Source of the DNA: Pseudoalteromonas umbrosa
GTDB lineage: Bacteria; Pseudomonadota; Gammaproteobacteria; Enterobacterales; Alteromonadaceae
Assembly: GCF_030125375.1 (NCBI RefSeq)
Contig: NZ_JASJUU010000003.1
Coordinates: 1,068,247-1,132,246 of the forward strand
Length of the DNA stretch: 64,000 nucleotides
Direction: 5' to 3'
Numbering within the stretch: the stretch's first letter is position 1; every line of letters begins with the position of its first letter. The notes below the pieces were generated by a model, which worked only from the letters and a program-made list of their open reading frames with translations, made no database searches and had not been told where the DNA came from. The translations under genes and the position numbers were made by a program. Below are positions 48,083-57,200 of the stretch, one piece after another.

Positions 48083-49759
48083 ATGATAATTAAAGGGTTA
48101 AAGCGATATTGGAAACTATTGCCATTATTTATAATTGGCAGCGTAACTAGTGCCGTGTGTTCATTGTGGCTTATTTCAGCAATTCAGAATGAGGTAAAGC
48201 TTGCAGGTGAAGGTGCTGATTATCTTCAACGCCTTTCTTTCTATGCCTTAGGTGCTATCGCAGTCATGGTAGGAGGGTTCATTGCCCAACAAAGTGTCAC
48301 CATCTTTAGCACAACTACAGTGAGAAGTTTACGAAAAACACTTTCTTCACACTTGCTCGCAATGCAATACAGCGAGTTGGAAAAACTAGGTCCCCACAAG
48401 CTTCAGGCAACATTGTCTACGGACGTCAATCGACTGTCCTCTGCTATGCTGATCTTTCCTGCATTATGCTTCAATAGCATCTTGGTTATTTTATGCTTTG
48501 GGTATCTGGCCTATTTATCTTGGCAGTCATTTTTGATTCTTGTCAGCGTGATAGCCTTGGGGTTAATAGTCACAAACTTAATCATGTCCCGTGCGACAGC
48601 TTTTTTCAATCAAATACGAGATCAAGAAGATGGCTTGTATAGAAGCTATCGCGGTTTGACCGAGGGGGCAAAAGAGCTCAATTTAAACCCTTCAGGAAAG
48701 CAATATTTTCTTGATAACGAAATTAACCCAACAATTAATGATATTCGCGCCCTCGAAATTAAAGGACAGACACTCTTTAATATAAGCAATAACTGGACAA
48801 ACGTAATTATCTTTATTGCGCTAGGAGCCGTTGTATTTTCATCAGCTGTTTTTAATAAATTACCGCTGGACATCATGGTAGCTTATGTATTTGTAACCAT
48901 CTACCTTATCGGGCCATTAGGCATGATGATCAGCTCTGTTGAAGAGTGTGTTAGAGGTGCGGTGGCCTATAAGAAAATTTTGTCTCTTGGTATTGATTTA
49001 TCGTCAGATAACGCCCCAAAATTGGTTTCTGAAACATGCAAAGAAACACAACAAAACTGGTCTAAGCTAGCTGTTAAAGAATGTGCCTTTCACTATGAAA
49101 CCGATAAGCTGGACGACTCCCAATTTGTTGTTGGCCCCTTAAATTTAAGTGTTGAACGAGGAAAAGTATTATTTGTTATTGGTGGTAATGGTAGTGGTAA
49201 GTCGACCTTTGCCAAGCTTGTTACCCAACTCTATCAACCGCAGCACGGAAAATTAGAGCTTATAACTGGCAATGGGAGTGAAACTGCTCACCAACAGTTA
49301 CGTATTGCCGCGATTTTTTCTGACTTCTTTTTGTTTGACTGGTTTGTTGACCAGCATGGTAAACCAGCCGAAAAAGATGTTGTTGACAACTACCTAAAGC
49401 GCCTGTCACTGGATACAAAAGTGACATACAAAGAAGGGCGCATTTCAACGACTGAACTCTCATCTGGGCAACGAAAGCGCCTTGCGTTAATCCAAGCCTT
49501 GATACTAGACCCTGATATTTTCCTATTTGATGAATGGGCGGCTGATCAGGATAGCTATTTTAGGGAGTTCTTCTATCGAGAGTTGCTACCTGAATTAAAG
49601 CAACGAGGTAAGACCATTATTGCCATTAGCCATGATGACTTATTTTTCGATGCCGCGGATCGCATCATTAAATTTGATCAAGGCCATATACAAGAAACAT
49701 TGTCTAACTCACCTGTCACTTCACAGACAATTGAACCACTTAATCAAAGGGAAGCGTAA
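48083..49759 (+). CDS. SyrD/PvdE-type ABC peptide exporter
   Basis: From the ATG at 48083 (558 residues; AAGGATAG upstream; the longer frame from 48017 has no RBS). An ABC transporter half-molecule with six membrane helices in the first ~310 residues and a C-terminal nucleotide-binding domain: Walker A GGNGSGKST, signature LSSGQRKRLAL, Walker B FLFDEWAADQD and H-loop AISHDD. The DEWAADQD sequence is characteristic of the cyclic-peptide exporter family of SyrD and PvdE, found within lipopeptide and siderophore clusters. It probably flips the peptide across the inner membrane. The stop codon shares one base with the next start (TAATG), so translation is coupled to the monooxygenase. Confidence 0.9.
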   Translation: MIIKGLKRYWKLLPLFIIGSVTSAVCSLWLISAIQNEVKLAGEGADYLQRLSFYALGAIAVMVGGFIAQQSVTIFSTTTVRSLRKTLSSHLLAMQYSELEKLGPHKLQATLSTDVNRLSSAMLIFPALCFNSILVILCFGYLAYLSWQSFLILVSVIALGLIVTNLIMSRATAFFNQIRDQEDGLYRSYRGLTEGAKELNLNPSGKQYFLDNEINPTINDIRALEIKGQTLFNISNNWTNVIIFIALGAVVFSSAVFNKLPLDIMVAYVFVTIYLIGPLGMMISSVEECVRGAVAYKKILSLGIDLSSDNAPKLVSETCKETQQNWSKLAVKECAFHYETDKLDDSQFVVGPLNLSVERGKVLFVIGGNGSGKSTFAKLVTQLYQPQHGKLELITGNGSETAHQQLRIAAIFSDFFLFDWFVDQHGKPAEKDVVDNYLKRLSLDTKVTYKEGRISTTELSSGQRKRLALIQALILDPDIFLFDEWAADQDSYFREFFYRELLPELKQRGKTIIAISHDDLFFDAADRIIKFDQGHIQETLSNSPVTSQTIEPLNQREA

Positions 49760-50742
49760 TGAAAAAAATAAAACTAAACGCACTCGACCAATCACCTATT
49801 TTTACTGGTCAAACTGCGGTTACATCGATCAACCGTTCAATTGCCTTGGCGAAACAAGTAGAGGAAATGGGCTTTCACCGATATTGGGTAGCAGAGCACC
49901 ATAACCAGAAAGCATTTGCCAGTGCCAGCCCTGAACTGATGGCCGCTAAAATAGGTGCTGAGACTTCTACTATACGCGTTGGTACAGCAGGCATCCTTGT
50001 TGGTCATTACGCTCCTTTAAAGGTTGCAGAAACGGCTAGAATGCTATCAACCCTTTGTGACGGCCGTTTTGACTTAGGAATTGGCCGCTCTCCTGGCGCG
50101 GTACATGGCGCACTGCTTGCTCTGGGTGATCATGAGTTTGGTCCTGCCATTATCAATGCAAAGCAGGATGAAGTTTATGCCTACCTTAACGATGAGAAAA
50201 CTGTTTACGCTTCCCCTGAAGGGGCGCCCCAACTTGAATGTTGGGTACTTGGTGCAGGGCCAGGTTCAGCACTATATGCGGCTGAAAGGGGGATTAGCTA
50301 TGCTTACGCGTCTTTTGCAAACCCTAAACTGGCGAAGCAATCGATTCAGGCCTATCGAGAAAACTTTAAGCCTTCTGCATTTTTAAAGGCACCAGCAGTT
50401 AACTTGGCGGTTGCTGCATATTGCGCCGACACAGAGGAGAAGGCGAAGCGTATGAGCTTAAGCTCTGTTGCATGGAGTATGCTTGCCGAGAGAGGCGGCC
50501 ACAATATCCCATTCCCATCCATGGCAGAAAGTGAAAGTTTAATTGAGATATCAAATGATCCTGAAGTTGAGTCGCAAATGAATGACACCTTGATCGTTGG
50601 CAATCAGTCGCAAGTGAGTGAAAAGCTAACCAAGCTGATTGAGGAGCTTGACCTAGATGAGCTAACGCTACTAACTGTTACCGAATCTGCTGAAGATTTA
50701 CTAAAACACTATCAATTGATCGCTGAAGGTTTGGAAATATAA
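49759..50742 (+). CDS. Luciferase-like flavin-dependent monooxygenase (MsnO8-like)
   Basis: A 327-residue TIM-barrel LLM-class enzyme that would use reduced FMN and oxygen. Typical segments are LDQSPIFTGQT at the N-terminus, HRYWVAEHHN, VGTAGILVGHYAPLKVAE and DGRFDLGIGRSPG, matching the YbbY/MsnO8-like branch. It starts on the last base of the exporter gene and precedes the last two NRPS genes, so it belongs to the pathway. Possible roles are hydroxylation of the peptide, a side chain or an acyl group. No flavin reductase is nearby, so reduced flavin must come from elsewhere in the cell. Confidence 0.85.
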   Translation: MKKIKLNALDQSPIFTGQTAVTSINRSIALAKQVEEMGFHRYWVAEHHNQKAFASASPELMAAKIGAETSTIRVGTAGILVGHYAPLKVAETARMLSTLCDGRFDLGIGRSPGAVHGALLALGDHEFGPAIINAKQDEVYAYLNDEKTVYASPEGAPQLECWVLGAGPGSALYAAERGISYAYASFANPKLAKQSIQAYRENFKPSAFLKAPAVNLAVAAYCADTEEKAKRMSLSSVAWSMLAERGGHNIPFPSMAESESLIEISNDPEVESQMNDTLIVGNQSQVSEKLTKLIEELDLDELTLLTVTESAEDLLKHYQLIAEGLEI

Positions 50743-50796
50743 CCACACTTAATCACCTTTATTTAATCACAGTTTTTGAAACGGATATTTTTTAGT

Positions 50797-53700
50797 ATGA
50801 ATTTTCAAGCATTAGTTAATTTTTTAAATGAAAAAAAGGTTGCACTTGAAGTAGCCGACGAGCAGTTAAAGGTACATGCAGAAAAGGGGGTCATTACCCG
50901 AGATGTGGCAAGTGCCATCACAGAGCATAAAGCCCAATTATTAGAACACGTTAAATCGAGCACGATGCAAAGTAAGATGATACGTGTTACCAAAGAAGAA
51001 AAAGCAAACGGTATTCCACTGTCATTTGCGCAACAGAGATTGTGGTTCATTGACAAATTAAAAGGCTCTAATTCGAGTTATCACGTGCAGGGGGGCTTTA
51101 AGCTGGTTGGCTCTCTAAATATTGAAGCATTAACTCAGGCTTTTAAAACAGTTATTGAGCGCCATGAAAGTCTAAGAACCGTTTTTATTGAGCGAGACGG
51201 AGAGCCTTTACAAGTTGTAAAAGGGTCATTTGACTTTGCGCTGAACATTAAAGAGATGTCATTATCTAAGGATGAGATTAACGAGGCCCTTAGGGATGAG
51301 GCAACTAAGCCATTTAATCTTACTGAAGACCTAATGTTACGCGTCTTGTTGATAAAACAATCGGAAAATGAACATTTATTATTGTTCACAATTCATCATA
51401 TTGCTACAGATGGATGGTCTGTCAGTGTCATGTTGCAAGAGCTCAATGCGCTTTACCGGGCATATAACAATAATCAAGAAAATCCACTGCCTGATCTTGC
51501 ATTTCAATATGTTGACTTCGCCAACTGGCAACGTAACTCAATTCAAGATGAAGCATTGGATAAGCAGCAAGCATATTGGAAGAATACCCTGGCCGATGCG
51601 CCTGAAGTGCATAGCTTACCGCTAGACTACCCTCGCCCTGCTCGGCCATCCCAAGATGGCGCTTTGTACCAGTCTTCTCTGGATGGCAAGCTAACAACGG
51701 CGATCAAAGACTTATGTCAGTCGCAGCAATGTACCTTGTTTATGTTATTGCAAGGTACCTTTGCACTATTACTAAACCGTTGGAGTAACGAAAAAGACAT
51801 TGTGATGGGGACGCCAATCGCCAACCGCACCCAAACTGAGCTTTTTCCACTCATTGGTTTTTTTGTCAACACCCTTGCATTACGTACAAGGCTAACTGGC
51901 AACCCCAGCTTTATAGAATATATTCAGCAAGTTAAGAATAATACACTAGATGCTTATGCCAATCAGGACGTGCCTTTTGATACCCTTGTTGAAATGCTGA
52001 ACCCTGCGCGAAGCGAGAGTTTTACTCCTCTATTTCAGGTCATGTTTTCTTTGCAAAACAACCAAATCCCCGACTTTGACTTTGATGGTTTAACATTTTC
52101 ACCGTTGACTGAAAACATGCGCATAGCCAAATTTGATATCACTTTGAATATTGAGGATAAAGGTGGGCGGCTAAACTGTGACTGGGAATACAACCCTCAG
52201 TTGTTCTCAAGCTCAACTATAGATGCTTTGGCAAGTGCTTTTGAGGTGCTGTTAAGCAATATTACCGTGTCGCCAGAAAGCCCTGTCTTGTCACTACCAA
52301 TTGTTTCAGTTGCACAGCGGCAAAATATGCAGCTAAAAGCACGTGCAGACCGTCAAACGGCAATTGACCATAGCGCAAGTATAAGTGAAACATTTGAATC
52401 ATTTGCTCGTCAGTCTCCAGACGCACCTGCAGTTATCTCTGAACAGATCACTTTAAGCTATGCCGACTTAAACGCTAAAGCCAACCAGTTGGCACACTAT
52501 CTAGTTCAACAAGGAGTTCAGCCAGGGGAGCTGGTTGGCGTTAGTTTTACCCGTTGTCCTGACCTTATAGTCTCGATATTGGCGATTTTAAAGGCAGGTG
52601 GTGCATATGTACCCTTTGATCCCAACTACCCTGAAGAACGCTTAAGCTATATGTTAAAGGACTCCGGTGTAAAGGTTGTACTATCGCAACAAGTACTTGC
52701 AAACAAGCTCCCCTTGGATAGCAGCTTACAGCAATGTATCTTTGTTGATGATATTCAAGTATTGATGGGGTTACTTGCTAACCCTGTGACAGATCTAAAC
52801 ATCAACGAGATTTACCAGCCGAGCTTGGCTTATATTAACTATACCTCTGGTTCTACTGGGCAACCTAAGGGCGTCATGGTTAACCAGTTGGGGGTATTGC
52901 GTTTAGTGCTTGACGCTGGTTACGTTGCACTCAATAAACATACCAAGATGCTACAAATTTCTTCCATCAGCTTTGATGCAACAACATTTGAGATATGGGG
53001 AGCGCTTTTAAACGGTGGGCAAATAAACCTGTACCCGTCAGATTATATCGATGTCCAAATACTTAATAAGCTTATCTTGCAGCGTAAGGTCAATACGCTG
53101 TTCATTACTACAGCACTATTTGAGCAATGGGCGAGTACATTAGATATATCATCTGATTCTGCACAACAGGACTGGGCGAATTTACAGGTACTTTTGGGCG
53201 GTGAAGTGACTTCTCCGTATGCAATTCAGAAGGTGGTTAACGCTTTGCCAGGCGTACAGGTTACTCATTGTTATGGCCCAACAGAAAATACTACATTTAC
53301 GACTTGCCACACGGTGAGTAGTGAATTCGACCCAATTGATATGTTACCCATTGGAAAGCCTATAAATGGTGGTGAGTTATGGGTTTTATCCCCTGAGTTA
53401 CAAATTATGCCAGATGGGGCAATTGGTGAGCTATGTATTGGTGGTGCTGGGCTTGCTAAGGGGTACCTCAACGCTGTTGACATTGACCGACAAAAGTTTA
53501 TCCAACATCCATTTGATGATGAGCCAAATGTGCGCCTATATCGTTCTGGTGATCTAGTTCGAAAGTTACCTGATGGTAATTTTGTATTTATTTCTCGAGC
53601 CGACAATCAGGTAAAGCTCAGAGGTTTTCGTATTGAGCTTGGTGAAATAGAAGCATGCTTGTCTGCATACCCTGAAGTTGCTGAAGCACTTGTCATGATC

Positions 53701-54264
53701 AGAGAAGATGTGCCTGGTGATAGGCGATTGGCCGCTTATGTCACGACCAACAGCGCAATGAACCAACAAGCAGATACTCAACTAGCGGTACGGTTAAAAG
53801 CACATGTTAAGGGCAAACTACCTGATTTTATGCTGCCGTCAGCCTTTGTCATCGTGGAAAAGTTCACCCTTAACAACAATGGTAAAATTGACCGTTCCAC
53901 TTTACCTGTTCCGACTTATACAAGTGAATCAGTAGAGTACGTCGCACCGGAAACGCCAATAGAAGAGAAGTTAGCACAGCTATGGCAAAGCGTGTTGCAG
54001 TTAGATGCGCCAGTAAGTGTAATTGGTAACTTTTTCCATCTGGGTGGGCATTCTTTATTGGCAACTAAATTACTGGCTCAAATCAGTCAGGAGCTTAATG
54101 TTGAGCTGCCAGTATCGACGCTATTCAATACCGAAAACTTGCGCCAGTTTGCTGTTGAAGTTGACCAAGCAATCACACTCAGCAAGGAAGGTGGTAGCAA
54201 CCCTGAGCTTATCGTGAATGCCCAAGAAGTGTCTGCAAGTGAACGTGAGGAGTTTGAACTATGA
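50797..54264 (+). CDS. NRPS4: TubC-C-A-T module, Ile/Val-type adenylation
   Basis: About 1155 residues from the ATG at 50797, where the TubC-type docking domain begins (MNFQALVNFLNEKKV); an in-frame TTG at 50776 would only add a short tail. C 65-480 has HHIATDGWS and the LCL-type start SFAQQRLWFIDKL. A 510-1010 has TSGSTGQPKG and pocket D-A-F-F-L-G-C-T-F, close to patterns known for Ile and Val. T has LGGHSL at about 1083. The protein ends SEREEFEL, an acidic-hydrophobic tail resembling that of NRPS1 (IEELEW) and suited to docking with the TubC domain of NRPS5. The ATG of NRPS5 overlaps the stop codon by four bases. Confidence 0.9.
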   Translation: MNFQALVNFLNEKKVALEVADEQLKVHAEKGVITRDVASAITEHKAQLLEHVKSSTMQSKMIRVTKEEKANGIPLSFAQQRLWFIDKLKGSNSSYHVQGGFKLVGSLNIEALTQAFKTVIERHESLRTVFIERDGEPLQVVKGSFDFALNIKEMSLSKDEINEALRDEATKPFNLTEDLMLRVLLIKQSENEHLLLFTIHHIATDGWSVSVMLQELNALYRAYNNNQENPLPDLAFQYVDFANWQRNSIQDEALDKQQAYWKNTLADAPEVHSLPLDYPRPARPSQDGALYQSSLDGKLTTAIKDLCQSQQCTLFMLLQGTFALLLNRWSNEKDIVMGTPIANRTQTELFPLIGFFVNTLALRTRLTGNPSFIEYIQQVKNNTLDAYANQDVPFDTLVEMLNPARSESFTPLFQVMFSLQNNQIPDFDFDGLTFSPLTENMRIAKFDITLNIEDKGGRLNCDWEYNPQLFSSSTIDALASAFEVLLSNITVSPESPVLSLPIVSVAQRQNMQLKARADRQTAIDHSASISETFESFARQSPDAPAVISEQITLSYADLNAKANQLAHYLVQQGVQPGELVGVSFTRCPDLIVSILAILKAGGAYVPFDPNYPEERLSYMLKDSGVKVVLSQQVLANKLPLDSSLQQCIFVDDIQVLMGLLANPVTDLNINEIYQPSLAYINYTSGSTGQPKGVMVNQLGVLRLVLDAGYVALNKHTKMLQISSISFDATTFEIWGALLNGGQINLYPSDYIDVQILNKLILQRKVNTLFITTALFEQWASTLDISSDSAQQDWANLQVLLGGEVTSPYAIQKVVNALPGVQVTHCYGPTENTTFTTCHTVSSEFDPIDMLPIGKPINGGELWVLSPELQIMPDGAIGELCIGGAGLAKGYLNAVDIDRQKFIQHPFDDEPNVRLYRSGDLVRKLPDGNFVFISRADNQVKLRGFRIELGEIEACLSAYPEVAEALVMIREDVPGDRRLAAYVTTNSAMNQQADTQLAVRLKAHVKGKLPDFMLPSAFVIVEKFTLNNNGKIDRSTLPVPTYTSESVEYVAPETPIEEKLAQLWQSVLQLDAPVSVIGNFFHLGGHSLLATKLLAQISQELNVELPVSTLFNTENLRQFAVEVDQAITLSKEGGSNPELIVNAQEVSASEREEFEL

Positions 54265-57200
54265 GCTTACTTTCATTTCTGATCGAAGCCCAAGAGCAAG
54301 ATATTATTATCTCGCTACAAGATGACAAGTTATCAGTTAATGCGGCTAAAGGTGCGTTAACCGATGAAATCAAGCAACAGCTACAGAAAAACAAAGCTGA
54401 TATCAAGGCTCTCTACGAAAATCTGAACATTAGCAATAACAAGGATATTTCTCCCCCTTCATTTGCGCAGCAGCGGTTATGGGTGCTTGACCAAATGGCA
54501 GGGGAAAGCTTGCAATACCATATTCCGATGACCATGGTTTTTAATGGGTCGCTTAATGTGGCCGCAATGCAATATGCCTTTGATAAAATAGTGCAACGCC
54601 ATGAAAGTTTGCGAACTGTATTTATAAAAGATGCAGATCAGGTTTATCAGGTTGTTCGCAAACCGCAACCGTTTCAGTTGCCCGTGATTGATATTCAAGA
54701 TGCCGTCAACAAAAAAGGCGAGCTGGACAGGTTAGTTTCCGAGGAAGCGCAAAAACCGTTTAATTTAAGTCAAGATCTTATGCTGCGTCTTTTTATAGTT
54801 AAGGAAGACGCTGAAAGGTTTGTTTTGCTGGGCAGTATGCACCACATTAATACTGACGGCTGGTCGATGAATGTGATTGTGCAAGAGTTAGAGACTTATT
54901 ACTGCGCTTATCTGGACAAACAGGATGATCCACTTCCAGCACTAGGGCTGCAGTATGCAGACTATGCTCGATGGCAACGCAATTACTTAAAAGGTGAGGT
55001 GCTTGAAAACCACCTAGGTTATTGGAAAAACAAGCTTCAGGCTGCTCCTAAACTTCATGCATTGCCTTTAGACCATACCCGTCCACAGCAAATATCAAGC
55101 CGAGGAGCTACGCTTAGGCAGCACTTAGATGCTGATATAAAGCACGGGTTAGAGGCATTAGCAAATTCCCACAATGCCACCTTATTTATGGTTGTACATG
55201 CGGCATTTAGTTACTTTTTATCACGTTACAGTGGTGAAAATGACATTGTAATTGGTACACCAATCGCAAATAGGGAAAAAGCACAGTTAGCGCCGCTAGT
55301 CGGCTTTTTTGTTAACACGCTACCGCTGCGCTCAACATTTTCAGCAGAGCAGAGCTTTACTGATTTAATAGAAGATAGCAAGCAAACCATTTTAGATGCG
55401 TATGCTCACCAACTACTGCCATTTGATAAGGTAATCGATGAGTTACAAATAGAGCGTAGTGTGAGTTACGCACCATTATGCCAAGTAATGCTGTCGTTTC
55501 AGGACTGGGGAAGAGGCAATCGTGATGATATGGAGATTAACTTCCCAGGTGTCACGTTAGGCCATTTGGAACACCAGTCTGATTTTTCTCAGTTTGAGTT
55601 AACCCTTACAGCACTTCCTGTTGAAGATGGATTTGTGATGGAGTGGGAATTTTCAACTGACCTATTCCAGCCTGATACCATCACTAAAATGATGAATGGC
55701 TTTGAAACCTTGCTTAGAAACGCGATAACGACGCCGTCATATCCAGTAAACCGCTTACCACTGCTTGCATTTGAACAACTCGATCAATCGATTAAGCAAG
55801 TTCTGGGGCTATCAAATGAGCAACTTAAAGCGCCATTTACTGATGAACTATGTATTCATGAAGCTTTTGAGCTACAAGCAGCTAAACACCCAAACAAGAT
55901 TGCAGTAGTTTTTGATAAGCACTCGCTTACATACAGTGAATTGAATCAACAGGCCAATACACTTGCTCACCATCTACGTGAACAGGGGGTTGGACCGGAG
56001 TCCCAGGTGGGTATTTACCTAGATCGCTCTCAATTAATGGTCGTGGGCATTTTAGGCATCTTAAAGTCAGGAGCGGCGTATGTACCACTTGATATCAGCT
56101 TCCCACTCGAGCGCGTTGATGCTTTATTAGATGAAACTAAAATAGAAAACCTGGTTACTGAAAAAGTATTCTTCGATACCATTAATTCAGTTAGGCATGA
56201 TCTCCACCTAATAGATATTGCAGCGTTAGCAGCTGAGGCGGACACAAGGGATTATAGTAATATCGCGTGTAAGGACATTGGTCTAACGCCTAAAAATCTT
56301 GCCTATATCGTATTTACATCTGGTTCTACAGGTAAACCCAAAGGGGTTATGGTTGAACACCGCTCAATGATGGTGCGTTTAAACGGGTGGGATCAAGCTT
56401 TCTCACTGTATCAACAGCCTCCTTGCGTTATACAAATGGCTGGGATCACTGTAGATATCTGCCTTGGTGATATGGTGAAGTCATTATTAACAGGTGGCAA
56501 ATTGGTTGTCACGAGCAAAGAAACATTGCTGACACCGGAGAAGCTGGTAGCTTTAATGCAAGAAGAGCAAGTCAGTTTCGGCGACTTTGTGCCAGCTGTG
56601 CTTAGAATGATGACAGAGTATTTACTGAGTAATCAGGAAACCTTGAGTGCTTTACGTTACATACTGGTTGGCTCTGAAAGTTGGTATGGAAAAGATCTTA
56701 GAGATTTAAAAAAGGTGGTTTCAAGCAATGCCCGCTGCATAAATATTTATGGCCAAACAGAATCAATTATTGATGTGAGTTATGCTGATGTAACAGAAAA
56801 GGATATTGCCGAAGACTCTGTTATTCCTATAGGCAGTGCGCTGGACCACACATCCTTATACATCCTTAATAGTGAAAGCCAACTGCAGCCGGCAGGAGTT
56901 GCAGGTGAACTTCACATAGGGGGGGAAGGCCTTGCCCGTGGTTACTTGAATCAGCCAAAGCTGACAGATGAAAAGTTTATTGCCAATCCATTTACTGGGA
57001 CTGGGAAGCTCTACAAAACAGGGGATCAGGCTCGATGGTTAAGTGACGGTACCCTTGAGTTTTTAGGCCGCGTAGATCATCAAGTGAAGATACGCGGTTT
57101 CCGAATAGAGTTACCCGAGATTGAAGCTGAATTAAATAAGCACCCTAGTGTTAAGCAAGCTTTAATATTAGTTAAGGAGGTAGCGCTTGGTGATAAAAGG

